From Citrus sinensis (Eukaryota; Streptophyta; Magnoliopsida; Sapindales; Rutaceae), in NCBI RefSeq assembly GCF_022201045.2, contig NC_068562.1:4503501-4567500 (forward strand): a stretch of DNA of 64,000 bases. Reading direction: 5' to 3'. Position 1 is the first letter of the stretch. Every line of letters begins with the position of its first letter. Below the pieces are notes generated by a model. It had not been told where the DNA came from. It saw only the letters and a program-made list of their open reading frames with translations, and did not search any database. The translations under genes and the position numbers were made by a program. Below, piece after piece: positions 55,515-64,000 of the stretch.

Positions 55515-56440
55515 AAGTTGGCAAAAAAAGTCCAACTTGGCCCAAGTTTGGCCGGCCTCGGCCTATGTCCTGTGAGCTTTAAGTCGGCCCACATCATGAA
55601 ATTATAGATTTGAAGTCCACCCCAAACGAGCCTAGTTAAGGACATTTGCAAAAAGCCTGAGCCTAAGCCTACTAGCCTAGGCTTATAATTTATAAATTAA
55701 AAGAACAAAAGAAAAGGAAAAAAAAAACACAAGTTAATGACTTAAAGTCACAACAAAGAGCTACAAACTCTTATATAAATTGATATGATATTAATTCATT
55801 GGTTGAATGAAAATATAAAATAATATAAATAAATCATGTGGGCCAAAAAATATTTAATTCAACCAATGAATTAACGCCACATCAGTTTGTATAAAATAAA
55901 TTTATACAAGAATTTGTGGCTATAGCATTACTCCACAACCAAACCTAAATTAAACAAGCAAAGCAACTGTGCAAAAGTGCAGCCACGAAACCACCCAAGA
56001 ATTGCAGCCATTACCTCAAACAAGTATTATTTCTACATTGAACTAGTCTATACATATAAAGTTTGGCAACTAAGACAAATGAATGCAAAATGATAACCTC
56101 ATAGCCTGCACCCATTAGAATGACATCCAAATGGCTAAATCTCGAATAGATGCTCTAGGAAGAGTATCTGAAAATTTATGTTTTTTGGAATTGCCTTAGC
56201 AGAATGTAAAAAACTCTATCTGCATACATTATAAAATTGTGATGACTGAAAGCTTTCTAATAGAAAAAATAAGACCTTGCAACCTTAACTAAAATTATTG
56301 AAGACCCAAACCCGGCCTAGGCTTATTTAGGTCCGACTTGTTGAAGTTTGGACAAGCTTTAAGAAGATTTGGGTTGATTACCAATTACACAGGCTTTGGC
56401 ATAGGCTTAGAAAAGCTCCGCCTAACCCCACAATTTGCCA
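55515..56440. mobile_element. Putative non-autonomous element with AGCCTAGGCTTA ends
   Basis: The left block (55515-55690) contains repeated GCCTGAGCCTAAGCC, AGCCTAGGCTTAT and GGCCGGCCTCGGCC-type words. The right block (56296-56440) contains GGCCTAGGCTTATTTAGG and GGCATAGGCTTAG. Repeated GC-rich words at both ends around an AT-rich core resemble subterminal repeats of plant DNA transposons. A smaller MITE lies inside. Exact boundaries are uncertain. Confidence 0.35.
55758..55933. mobile_element. Decayed copy of the 28.7-kb MITE family
   Basis: The 176-bp segment shares the core of the 28.7-kb element (ATTCATTGGTTGAAT, AAATCATGTGGGCCAA, GCCACATCAGTTTGTA) and its right end (GTGGCTATAGCATTACTC). 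The left inverted repeat has lost about 30-40 bp in two places. CACAACAAA (55749-55757) and CACAACCAA (55934-55942) flank it, a 9-bp target duplication with one change. The decay marks it as older than the 28.7-kb copy. Confidence 0.75.
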
Positions 56441-57650
56441 ATCCTAATCGCGAATACATAATGTGCTGAGAGCTTTTTAATTTTTTTCCTTAAAAAACTA
56501 ATATTTATTATCATAGTACTACTAAGACAAACTCTAGTTTTTTATAATGCTGTCTAAAATTATATTATACGATAAATATTTCTATCTTATCATATATTAT
56601 TTAAAAATGATTTTATCTTATTCTATTTCTTAAAGGGAGGAAAAGAGTCTCACTAGGGGAAAGTGGGGGACTCAAAACACTTTCCTCGAATTCGTTGGTT
56701 TCCATGATGGAAATTTCTTTAACATAACATATTATTGACCAGACTAACCACAAAGAAAATTTTAATTTCTTGTGCATTTGCGGTAACATTTCAAAACAAA
56801 AAAAGAAATGAGTGAGTACAAAAAAAAAAAAATGCATATGAAGTTAAAGGAATTATTATTATCATCATTATAATTGTTATTATTAAAAAAAAGAAGGTAC
56901 TATAGATTTTTATACAAAATAAAAAATAAGAAAAGAAACACGCGTTCTTTTTTTTTTTTAATCTATCTTTTAAGAAAAAGGAAAAGAAGGGGAAAGAGAA
57001 GGAAATTGGAGAAGAGAATGCAGGTGCTGGTGCCGGTGTTTGTCCAATTAGAGATTAGAGTGTAGGAGACTCGTGTAGTTGACTTGAGGCTAGCTCATAA
57101 TAGGGGTAAACAGGTAAGGCCATTTTAACAACCAACCTTGTATTTTTTTCAAAATAAGAGATCCACCGGGTGAGTTGGAGGAAAAGCAAACTTTCGTTGA
57201 CCCACAAAATCAACAGCTACGTAATTCGCATTTAACAAATTTCCAGGCGGTGGTTATTATGAAAGGTTAGCTGCTCGCTGCTCTCTCCGCCACTCCTCCA
57301 TATCCTGAAAATTGAAAAGTCGCACACTCTCACCCTCAGAAACACTTCCCTTTTCCCGCAAGTTAGGGCACTGTCTTCTGCAACCACCTTTTTACGTCAT
57401 ATTTTTTTCCTTTATGAGAGCCAGAGCCCCCCGGATGTCTGTTCTTGCTTCTCTGCCTCCTCTTTCATTTGTTTTTATTTTGATGATTCAGTTATTGCGA
57501 ACCCAATAGGAAAATAAGAACTAGAAAAGCAAGTTTAGAATTCTTTTAGCTTCCTTTTTGTGTTCTTTTAGTTGGGAAATATATAGCAGGGAGTGTGGCT
57601 TTTTTGTGGGTTAGAATCAATATTGCTTTTTGATATTGTAGTCTTTTTTT

Positions 57651-58919
57651 ATGGAGCTTATACTGTTGAAAAAGGGTCTTGATTTTACTCGGGAAAAGAA
57701 GAAGTGGCTGTTTTTAGTCGCAGCTTGTAGTTTTAGTGGTTACGGCGTGTACAAGGTTTATAATCTGCCAGTTGTGGCTAGGAAGAGAAGGAGAGTTTTC
57801 AAGTTCTTAGGAGCTTTGATTTCTATCGCAGAGGCTATCTCTGACTCTGCTGAAACATTTGGAGTCGTCTCCAAGGAATTGAAAGATTTCTTGAAGTCTG
57901 ATTCGGACCAAATTCCCAATAGTCTTAAGCAAATTTCCAAAATCATGAATTCAAATGACTTCTCTGAGTCGGTAGTTTATGTCACACAAGCTTTAACTAG
58001 AGGAATTTTGCGTGGATATCGATTCCAGGCTAAGAGTGATGAGGGTGCAAACAATAATCCTAGTTTTGAGGACAGAGTTTTCGACAAGCTGTTTACAACA
58101 GCTGGGTCTGGTTTTGCTTCTGTTGTTGTGGGAAGCTTTGCTAGGAACTTAATTATGGCCTTTTATTCAGAGGGGAAGTCTTGTGGAGAAATGCATTCGA
58201 ATTCTACTCGTTCGATGAATATGGACCATGATAACAATTCAATTCCAAGATGGCTGAATGCGGTTTGTGGCGATGAGAGGAGTAGAGAACTAATTGGGGA
58301 TTGTATCCAAATGTTAGTAAGCACGGCGGTTTCTGTTTATCTGGATAAGACTCTGGATGTAAACACATATGATCAATTCTTTGCGGCATTGACTAACCCC
58401 AAACACGAAGGAAAAGTGAGAGACATGATGGTAGCAGTTTGTAATGGTACAATGGAGACTCTTGTCAAAACATCCCATCAAGTGTTAACAGGTTCTAATT
58501 CGAGCTCAGGTTCCCCATACTTGGCTGTTGATCAGGGACTGGGTGCGAGAAGGAAGAAGCTTTCTGGGCAAGAAGCATTGTCAACTCAATTTAAAGCAAG
58601 GAATTCGTTTGGCGAAGTTAAACATAGTGGGTGGGTTAGGCAAGTGTCATCTACATTGGCAGTGCCAAGCAATAGGAAATTTGTCCTTGATGTCTCTGGG
58701 AGAGTTACTTTCGAAATGGTCAGATCTTTCCTAGAAATCTTGCTGGAGAAGCTATTTGATGGTATGAAAAGATCTGTAGACGTTGTTAATGAGACTGTTA
58801 TTGACAGTGGTCTTGAGATTGTGAGATATGTTACTGCTAGGTCTTCTGCTGTTGCTACGATATGTCTCTCTTTGTGTTTGCACATATTAGAAGCTCCTTG
58901 GATTTTGGCGCCCTCTTAA
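57651..58919 (+). CDS. Plant protein of unknown function with N-terminal membrane segment, 422 aa
   Basis: This is a single-exon open frame. The first ATG after a stop-rich leader gives MELILLKKGLDFTREKKKW, followed by a hydrophobic stretch (LFLVAACSFSGYGVYKVY, residues about 20-37) and a basic cluster ARKRRR, which together suggest a membrane anchor. The middle has helical segments (ALISIAEAISDSAETFGVVS) and a Gly/Ala-rich hydrophobic part near residues 148-170 (GSGFASVVVGSFARNLIMAF). The C-terminus is hydrophobic (ICLSLCLHILEAPWILAP). I do not recognise a named domain, though the protein looks complete and uses codons like the neighbouring genes. Mitochondrial, peroxisomal or ER location is possible. 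A leader intron cannot be excluded. Confidence 0.8.
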   Translation: MELILLKKGLDFTREKKKWLFLVAACSFSGYGVYKVYNLPVVARKRRRVFKFLGALISIAEAISDSAETFGVVSKELKDFLKSDSDQIPNSLKQISKIMNSNDFSESVVYVTQALTRGILRGYRFQAKSDEGANNNPSFEDRVFDKLFTTAGSGFASVVVGSFARNLIMAFYSEGKSCGEMHSNSTRSMNMDHDNNSIPRWLNAVCGDERSRELIGDCIQMLVSTAVSVYLDKTLDVNTYDQFFAALTNPKHEGKVRDMMVAVCNGTMETLVKTSHQVLTGSNSSSGSPYLAVDQGLGARRKKLSGQEALSTQFKARNSFGEVKHSGWVRQVSSTLAVPSNRKFVLDVSGRVTFEMVRSFLEILLEKLFDGMKRSVDVVNETVIDSGLEIVRYVTARSSAVATICLSLCLHILEAPWILAPS

Positions 58920-60145
58920 GTTCACTATTTTCATTTCGTCATTGGACGGTTAACAACCTTCCCCTGGCAGCATCATAGGAAAGTGCATTAATGTGTCCCA
59001 CATAATCAAGGAAGTTATTTTGCTGTTGATTGATGCTTCTTGCCACAAGAATCTTCGCCATTCCCTTTTTTCATTTGTGGAATTAAGTGGTTGGGTGTCC
59101 CACTCGTCATTACATTTACAACGCATTTGTAATTCATTTTCATTTTGATACCGTAAATTGGTTGTATTCCACTGTATGTCACTGAACGTCATTATGATTG
59201 ACTACCATAAAACTCCTAAGCGTATACTGAAATCACAAATGAAAATTATTCTTAATTTACTCTACTCATACTCTTGCCTGTTTTCTATTTGATTCTTTTG
59301 TAATTTGGATATCGAGTTAAGTGGCGAACTGAATTTTGAAGTTAAGATAATCTTGCAAACATGTAAGATCTTGATTTCGTGTAGCACGGCAACTTGCTTG
59401 GTTCATTTCGTATGTGGATGAACATGAACTTCCTTGGCCTTGGTTACAACAAATAACAGATATGGATAGGCTTCTGATTGATTCAGTTAAGTAGTTGTGC
59501 TGTGGTCCTGAAATACATTAGCAAATCGCGACAGTACGTAAAATCTTCCTTTCTGGCAGGCGTCGAGACATCAGCTATTTTGGCTACTTAGTGCGTCGTC
59601 TTCGAAATTATGATTTCTTCGAGATCGATTATTCTTTCTCGAATAATTGAGTCGTGTTGCAGAGTGTTTCTTCTGATCCTTGGTGGGTCTGCTTGAATGT
59701 ATTTGTTTCTGATTTGCTATTGAATTTCTTGTCTTCTTAAATGTTTAGGACTGAACACCTCATGTGAAAACATGCTATACTTTCACATTTATAACGAACA
59801 AAACTATACCATAACCTATGTCGCCTTAACAATTACAAGCATTCAATTCATAATCATACGTTCTCTCTTTAGAAAACAGAAATTTAGACGAAAGCGATAT
59901 TATTAAGCATCCCCATGAACTGAGCATTCTATAAGATTTTATCATATGCTACAATCAGTGTCAGCTCTTTTTACATATATGAAACATTCATACATGCGCA
60001 TTTGTACAAAACAGAGAACGTATGATATCTTCAGGTAATAAACATTAGGTAAAATGAAATTTTGACTGTGGTCATGTAACAGAAAGCAAGAAGCCTATAT
60101 AACTCTTACCACTGAAGTAATTTTAAGGTTCAACGGCATTATTTA

Positions 60146-60259
60146 CCAATGGGCTTTTGGCTTAGTGGGCAAACTATTGCACTCACAATGTGTGAGAGCA
60201 AGGATTTGGATATCCATAAAAGCATTGTGGGGGTCAATTGCTTTCTTCCTAAAAAAAAG
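60146..60259 (+). mobile_element. tRNA-derived SINE-like insertion
   Basis: TGGCTTAGTGGG (60158-60169) matches the RNA polymerase III A-box consensus, and a degenerate B box (GGATTTGGATATCC) follows about 34 bp downstream. The segment ends in an A run (60251-60258). GGCATTATTTA (60135-60145) and GGCAGTATTTA (60260-60270) flank it, a candidate 11-bp target duplication with one mismatch. These are the hallmarks of a SINE moved by LINE machinery. A related copy lies at 33.7 kb. Confidence 0.6.
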
Positions 60260-60396
60260 GGCAGTATTTATTTGAGTGCTGCAATCCAAGCACAGTTCAG
60301 GAGATGAAGTTGCTTATACTTTCTCCTTTGACCAGTAAAACTAAAAATTAAACAAAATGCATCCTATCAATCAACAAGGGTTCTTGATTACCAGTA

Positions 60397-60558
60397 GAAT
60401 AATTCAGCATGACTGAATTAGCCTCCTTTCAAATTCTGCAATGAAGAACATCAAGAGCAGAAAACATTTGATCAGTTGAATAATTCAGCATGACTGGACT
60501 AGCCTCATTTCAAATTCTGCAATGAAGAACATCAAGAAGTAGAAAATATTTGAACACG
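60397..60558. repeat. 81-bp tandem duplication
   Basis: Two adjacent copies, both starting GAATAATTCAGCATGACTG (60397 and 60478), share about 90% of their bases. They lie 3' of the small minus-strand gene, probably in or near its 3'UTR. Confidence 0.9.
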
Positions 60559-60650
60559 TTTTAAGCCTCCTCAAAAAGGAAATGTTGTATGATATCAAAG
60601 ACTCCTACTCCACCTATCAACAGGTGAGAGGAAATTCAGTATAAGATCTG

Positions 60651-61898
60651 CTAACTTGAGTTTGCATCAGAATCCTTTGCAGCTGCCTCTTCCTGAAGCT
60701 TCTTTCTCCAGTATTCATCAAGTGGGGGCCCAAATATTGCCTTCCCGGAAACAACTCCAATTCTGCAAAAAAGCCTAATTGAGTCATCCCTACAGCTCTA
60801 GAGATATTCGCTATAATCAGATCAAGCTCTGTGGAAAACTAAGAATTGCAAGAAGCTTCATTCTATCAGGCAAAATGGTGTAAAAGATGAATGCAAAAGT
60901 TGAAAGAGGTTGCTTTAGAATAAGGGGCATCACCTTAATGCAGGCTGAGAAAAATAATATGAATATGAAAATTAAACAGCATTGAGAAATAAAAACACTC
61001 TGCGATTGAAGACAGGAAATAAATTCTATATCACTGCCACCTTCACAATTCTGTTCCAAAATCAAAGCGAGAAGTGAAGCCAGTATCATCTCAATCACAG
61101 TACACTATGAACTGCAGGTTTGCTGCTCATAAAAATTGCAATGCCATGGCTCTACTATTTTCAGAAAATGAACAAAGGATCAAGATCACATGGCTCTATG
61201 GATACCTTATCCACGTACCTGATTAAGGCATGCATACATGTAACTTTTTCTTTAGTTCCGGACACCATCTTTTGCACAAATTTCAATTCTTAAAGATTGC
61301 ATCAAATCATTAATCAAATCACATATTCCGGCTCCATTTTGGCATTTCTATATGAATCTCCTTGATCTCACGCAAATGGCAAAGGTCAACTGTTGATGTA
61401 TGTTATTAGGAATTAATCACTAACAAATCAATTACAAGGGATTCACTTAAATTAACTCAAATGGCGGGCCAGCAACCTACACAAACACAAAAAAGGAAAA
61501 AAAAAAGGACTTCTTCAAGAGTACATGATCAGGAGAGTACGAAGACATATTATCCACCACTATTCCAAACTACAAAATAATCATAAGGGAGCTTCTAAAT
61601 CTGGTTTCTAACAATTCAGTTTCGATTATTACAATTCCATGGACTTATGTTTTATTTAAGATAAAATTCCATATTAAAGCTTCAAGCTATGATAATTAAA
61701 GCCAAATACACATCACGCATTAAAAAGATAATTTCTAATTCCAATGAATAGAATAAACTCAAGAAAAATATGAATCCAAGTACTATGATGAACTCAAATT
61801 AAAGATATGAAGTGTAGAACAATAGAACAAACAAAGCGAACTTACATAACTGCTCCAATCACCATCGGGAAGGAAAGAAACCTGCTGCTTAAGAACAT
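60651..61898 (-). CDS. Small single-span membrane protein, 54 aa, split gene
   Basis: Two exons, 61846-61898 and 60651-60762, are separated by a 1083-nt intron with donor GTAAG and acceptor TTTTGCAG. The phase closes (AT plus A, Ile18). The product is 54 aa: a short basic start (MFLSSRF), a hydrophobic span of about 15-20 residues (PMVIGAVIIGVVSG), and a soluble tail with IFGPPLDEYWRKKLQEEAA. An in-frame TAG lies 15 nt before the ATG, so the start is fixed. The pattern, a short N-terminus, one span and a charged helical tail, resembles small mitochondrial inner-membrane or respiratory-complex accessory proteins, but I cannot name it. The gene is too small and too split to show up as a long open frame. 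Confidence 0.65.
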
Positions 61899-62829
61899 TT
61901 TCAAGCTTCTCTATCTTGAAAATGCAATCTGGCTGGGTTTTCCCGATCAAGTCAAGGGTTTATTGGATACTACCTGTTAGTCAATTTTTTATTCAAGATA
62001 AAACCCAGAAGAAGAATTTCCGACCCGAAGGATGTAGGGGCTCTGGAGCCCCGTTTCTTGCCATAGGCATGTGCATCATCAGTTGGACTAGCCCAAAGCA
62101 TGATCAGTTGGACAAGCTCAAGGGCCCAGATCATCAAAATTTTCAATTGTTTATTGCAAATATTTCTTTTTGTTTTATTTCGTTATTTTATATATATTTT
62201 TTTCTTTTAAAATGATAACCATTGATTTTTTTAAAAAAAATTATATAAATATGAACAACTCAATTGTTATATTGTTGATTGGACAAACAAATTTTGAATA
62301 TAGCTAAGCACTGTTATGTGATTATGCCCACACTATTATAAATATTAGTATGATTCGTGATTTCCATATAGGGATGAAATAAGAAAAGCAAAAATTGTCG
62401 ATATGTTTAGAGTTATTTGATGACAAGGCAACCATCGATAATGTTTAGCGATCTTGTTTTGTATGATAAAAACATCAGGCACCTAATCCTGATATCAAGA
62501 GGTGGGTCAACAACGGGATATCAAATTATCAATTTTTCAAATGGAGGAAGTCGTGAATGGGGCACTACTGCATTGTGTACTGGTCTAATAAAATTCAAAA
62601 GGTATAATAAACTTACTTTTGAAATTGATCAATCATTGATAAGTTCAAATATATAATACACTTGTTTTTAAAAATTGATCAATCATTGATAATGAAAAAA
62701 ATTCAGAACACATAATATGATTTCATGCTGCAGTATTATTACGACTATTTCATGCAAAACTTTCTTAATAAAATGGAGATTTTGAAAAAATATATAAATA
62801 AAAAATTGAGGTGAAGAATGCACAAAGTC

Positions 62830-63600
62830 GGACTGAACTCTATCCAATTTAAGTTCTGTTTTGGCTGAAAACCGAACCAAATCAAAATAAATTAGTTAAA
62901 AAAAATTACAAACTAAATCCGAATCAATCACTAGAACTGAATTGAATTGAACCAATTCGGTTCGATTCTATGGTTTAGTTTTATTTTATTTAGTTCGAAC
63001 AATTCTATCCTATATATTGAATTTTTTTAAAAAAAACATAATTTTAATATATTATTACTATAATAATAATCTTAAGTTCATAAATTCACAAAATAATAAA
63101 CAACAAAATAAAAGTCCAACACGAAATGAACTTACATAATCTAAAAATTCATTACAAATTGCAAATGTACAATAATAAATAAAACAAGAAAGTAACAACA
63201 AAGAATTACATATTAAAGAAACTTCGAAGTCCCATTGCCAATTAGTCATAACATTCATAATTTCTTGATTCTTCAATATGCCTTCTAACATTTAGAACTC
63301 CACACGTGTTCTAACGCGAGCCAAGCACTGACAATTAAAAAAATTAAAGTATATAATATCATATTAATAATAGCATGTATTAACTAACATAAAATTTATT
63401 TCTAATTTTTATTTTTCTCTTTGAAATCTTTAGTTTTTCAATTTGGTTTAATTTTAAACCAAACTAAATAAAATAAATAGTTCAAAGGTTAATAAACAAT
63501 TTAGTTTTTACTATTTGAACCTAACCGAATTGAATCGAACCGCCATAATACAGTTCGGTTTGTTTTGGTTCAAACATAACAAAACTGAATAGTGAATACC
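62830..63600. mobile_element. Degenerate element with AACCGAA/TTCGGTT arms
   Basis: Words such as AACCGAACCAAATC, AATTCGGTTCGATTC, ACCGAATTGAATCGAACC and AGTTCGGTTTGTTTTGG cluster at both ends (62850-63000 and 63430-63595) around an AT-rich centre. The layout matches the 49.4-kb element, so both probably belong to a common non-autonomous DNA transposon type. Confidence 0.4.
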
Positions 63601-63648
63601 CACCCGTAACACAAAGGCAAACATGCAAGTTGCAATGGGTCCGGCTAC

Positions 63649-63764
63649 GGTGCAACGATGATACGGTATCACCGTTGCATCCAGTCATTAGATCTACTTA
63701 GATGAATGAATCCAATGAGATCCAACGACTGGGTGCAACGGTGGTACCGTACCACCGTTGCACC
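63649..63764. mobile_element. Foldback element with self-palindromic arms
   Basis: The outer ends are GGTGCAACG and CGTTGCACC. Each arm of about 34 bp is itself nearly palindromic (GGTGCAACGGTGGTACC with its inverse), and the arms continue inward as CCAGTCATTAGATCT and AGATCCAACGACTGG, inverted with three mismatches. The whole 116 bp can form one long hairpin or two short ones. No clear target duplication was seen. Confidence 0.65.
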
Positions 63765-64000
63765 ATAATTTTCTCCATTCTAACGTATATGACCGGATCC
63801 ATTATAAGAATTGATAAATAGTTGACTATAACAAAAGCTGGTGGGTATGTGTGCCTATTCACATTACCAGTAACCCACGATACTAATTAACAATCGAAAG
63901 TGCTTGGCCCTTTAATTATTTATTTATTTTAATTCTAAGTTTTCTCCAATCTTCATATAGCGACATTTATATGGGAATAATTTCTATATAGTTATAAAAA

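Larger units (their letters stand above)
53611..57650. other. Spacer between divergent ACR and unknown genes, with nested repeats
   Basis: About 4 kb. The ACR promoter side lies left; the region 54.4-54.6 kb is less AT-rich and could be a leader exon. A MITE relative (55758-55933) sits between two blocks rich in GCCTAGGCTTA-like motifs (about 55515-55690 and 56296-56440). A CT-rich stretch lies at 54740-54755. No gene was recognised. Confidence 0.5.
58920..60650. other. Converging 3' region with a SINE copy and a tandem duplication
   Basis: The region contains the 3'UTR of the 422-aa gene, a SINE-like insertion (60146-60259), and an 81-bp tandem duplication (60397-60558) that lies within or just beyond the 3'UTR of the small membrane protein gene. 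No other gene was recognised. Confidence 0.55.
61899..64000. other. Terminal region: upstream of the small gene, repeats, no other gene
   Basis: The 5' side of the small gene lies left, including a 16-bp hairpin GGGGCTCTGGAGCCCC at 62037-62052. A CGGTT-rich inverted element (62830-63600) and a foldback element (63649-63764) follow. The open frames present are AT-rich and unsupported. Confidence 0.5.

Noticed and set aside
62417-62656. 79-codon frame
   Set aside because: It lies in AT-rich DNA with a local direct repeat (ATTGATCAATCATTGATAA) and no protein-like features.

Overview
This is nuclear DNA of a flowering plant, a eudicot. The evidence is spliceosomal genes with GT-AG introns, AT-rich introns and spacers, plant-only families (SHORT-ROOT type GRAS, ACR, NPH3/BTB, autoinhibited Ca2+-ATPase) and small plant transposons. 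The proteins look woody-rosid or Citrus-like, but that is an impression from memory and was not tested. I see no prokaryotic, viral, organellar or CRISPR features.

Layout, left to right. A GH43-family glycosidase-like membrane-anchored protein (+, 1055-3901, with a 5'-leader intron). A single-exon SHORT-ROOT GRAS transcription factor (-, 6816-8288). An 11-exon U-box plus cyclophilin protein, CYP65/PUB49 (-, 12357-16535), sharing a 444-bp divergent promoter with a 216-aa plant protein of unknown function (+, 16980-18624). A plastid-type APS kinase in seven exons (-, 21991-26024). A transposon-rich AT-rich spacer. A BTB/NPH3-family protein (-, 29787-32790). Ribosomal protein eL/uL24 (RPL26) (+, 35003-35443). 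A six-exon mitochondrial porin, VDAC (+, 38169-40441). A seven-exon calmodulin-regulated Ca2+-ATPase of the ACA1/ACA2 type (+, 42395-46817). A seven-exon ACT-domain-repeat protein, probably ACR1 (-, 50442-53610). A 422-aa protein of unknown function (+, 57651-58919). A 54-aa single-span membrane protein split by a 1.1-kb intron (-, 60651-61898). For every multi-exon gene I placed splice sites so that the phases close and the total length is a whole number of codons; several totals equal or come close to the family lengths I recall (VDAC 276, CYP65 597, ACA 1015, ACR 476).

The genes are housekeeping or developmental and do not form a pathway. What links them is gene order. From memory of Arabidopsis locus numbering, the window combines three Arabidopsis segments: GH43-CYP65-APS kinase-RPL26-VDAC (At5g67540 to At5g67500), GH43-BTB-RPL26-VDAC (At3g49880 to At3g49920) and SHR-ACA2 (At4g37650, At4g37640). 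The window would then keep an arrangement closer to the order before Arabidopsis duplications and losses.

Mobile DNA is limited to short non-autonomous elements: a well-preserved long-TIR MITE with a perfect 9-bp target duplication (28.7 kb), a decayed relative at 55.8 kb, a Tourist-like candidate (27.2 kb), two related tRNA-derived SINE-like copies (33.7 and 60.2 kb), a foldback element (63.7 kb), and two CGGTTTGGTT-rich inverted elements. I found no clearly new system. The best leads are the small split-gene membrane protein, the palindromic divergent promoter, the intron-split uORF of the GH43 gene and the transposon families.
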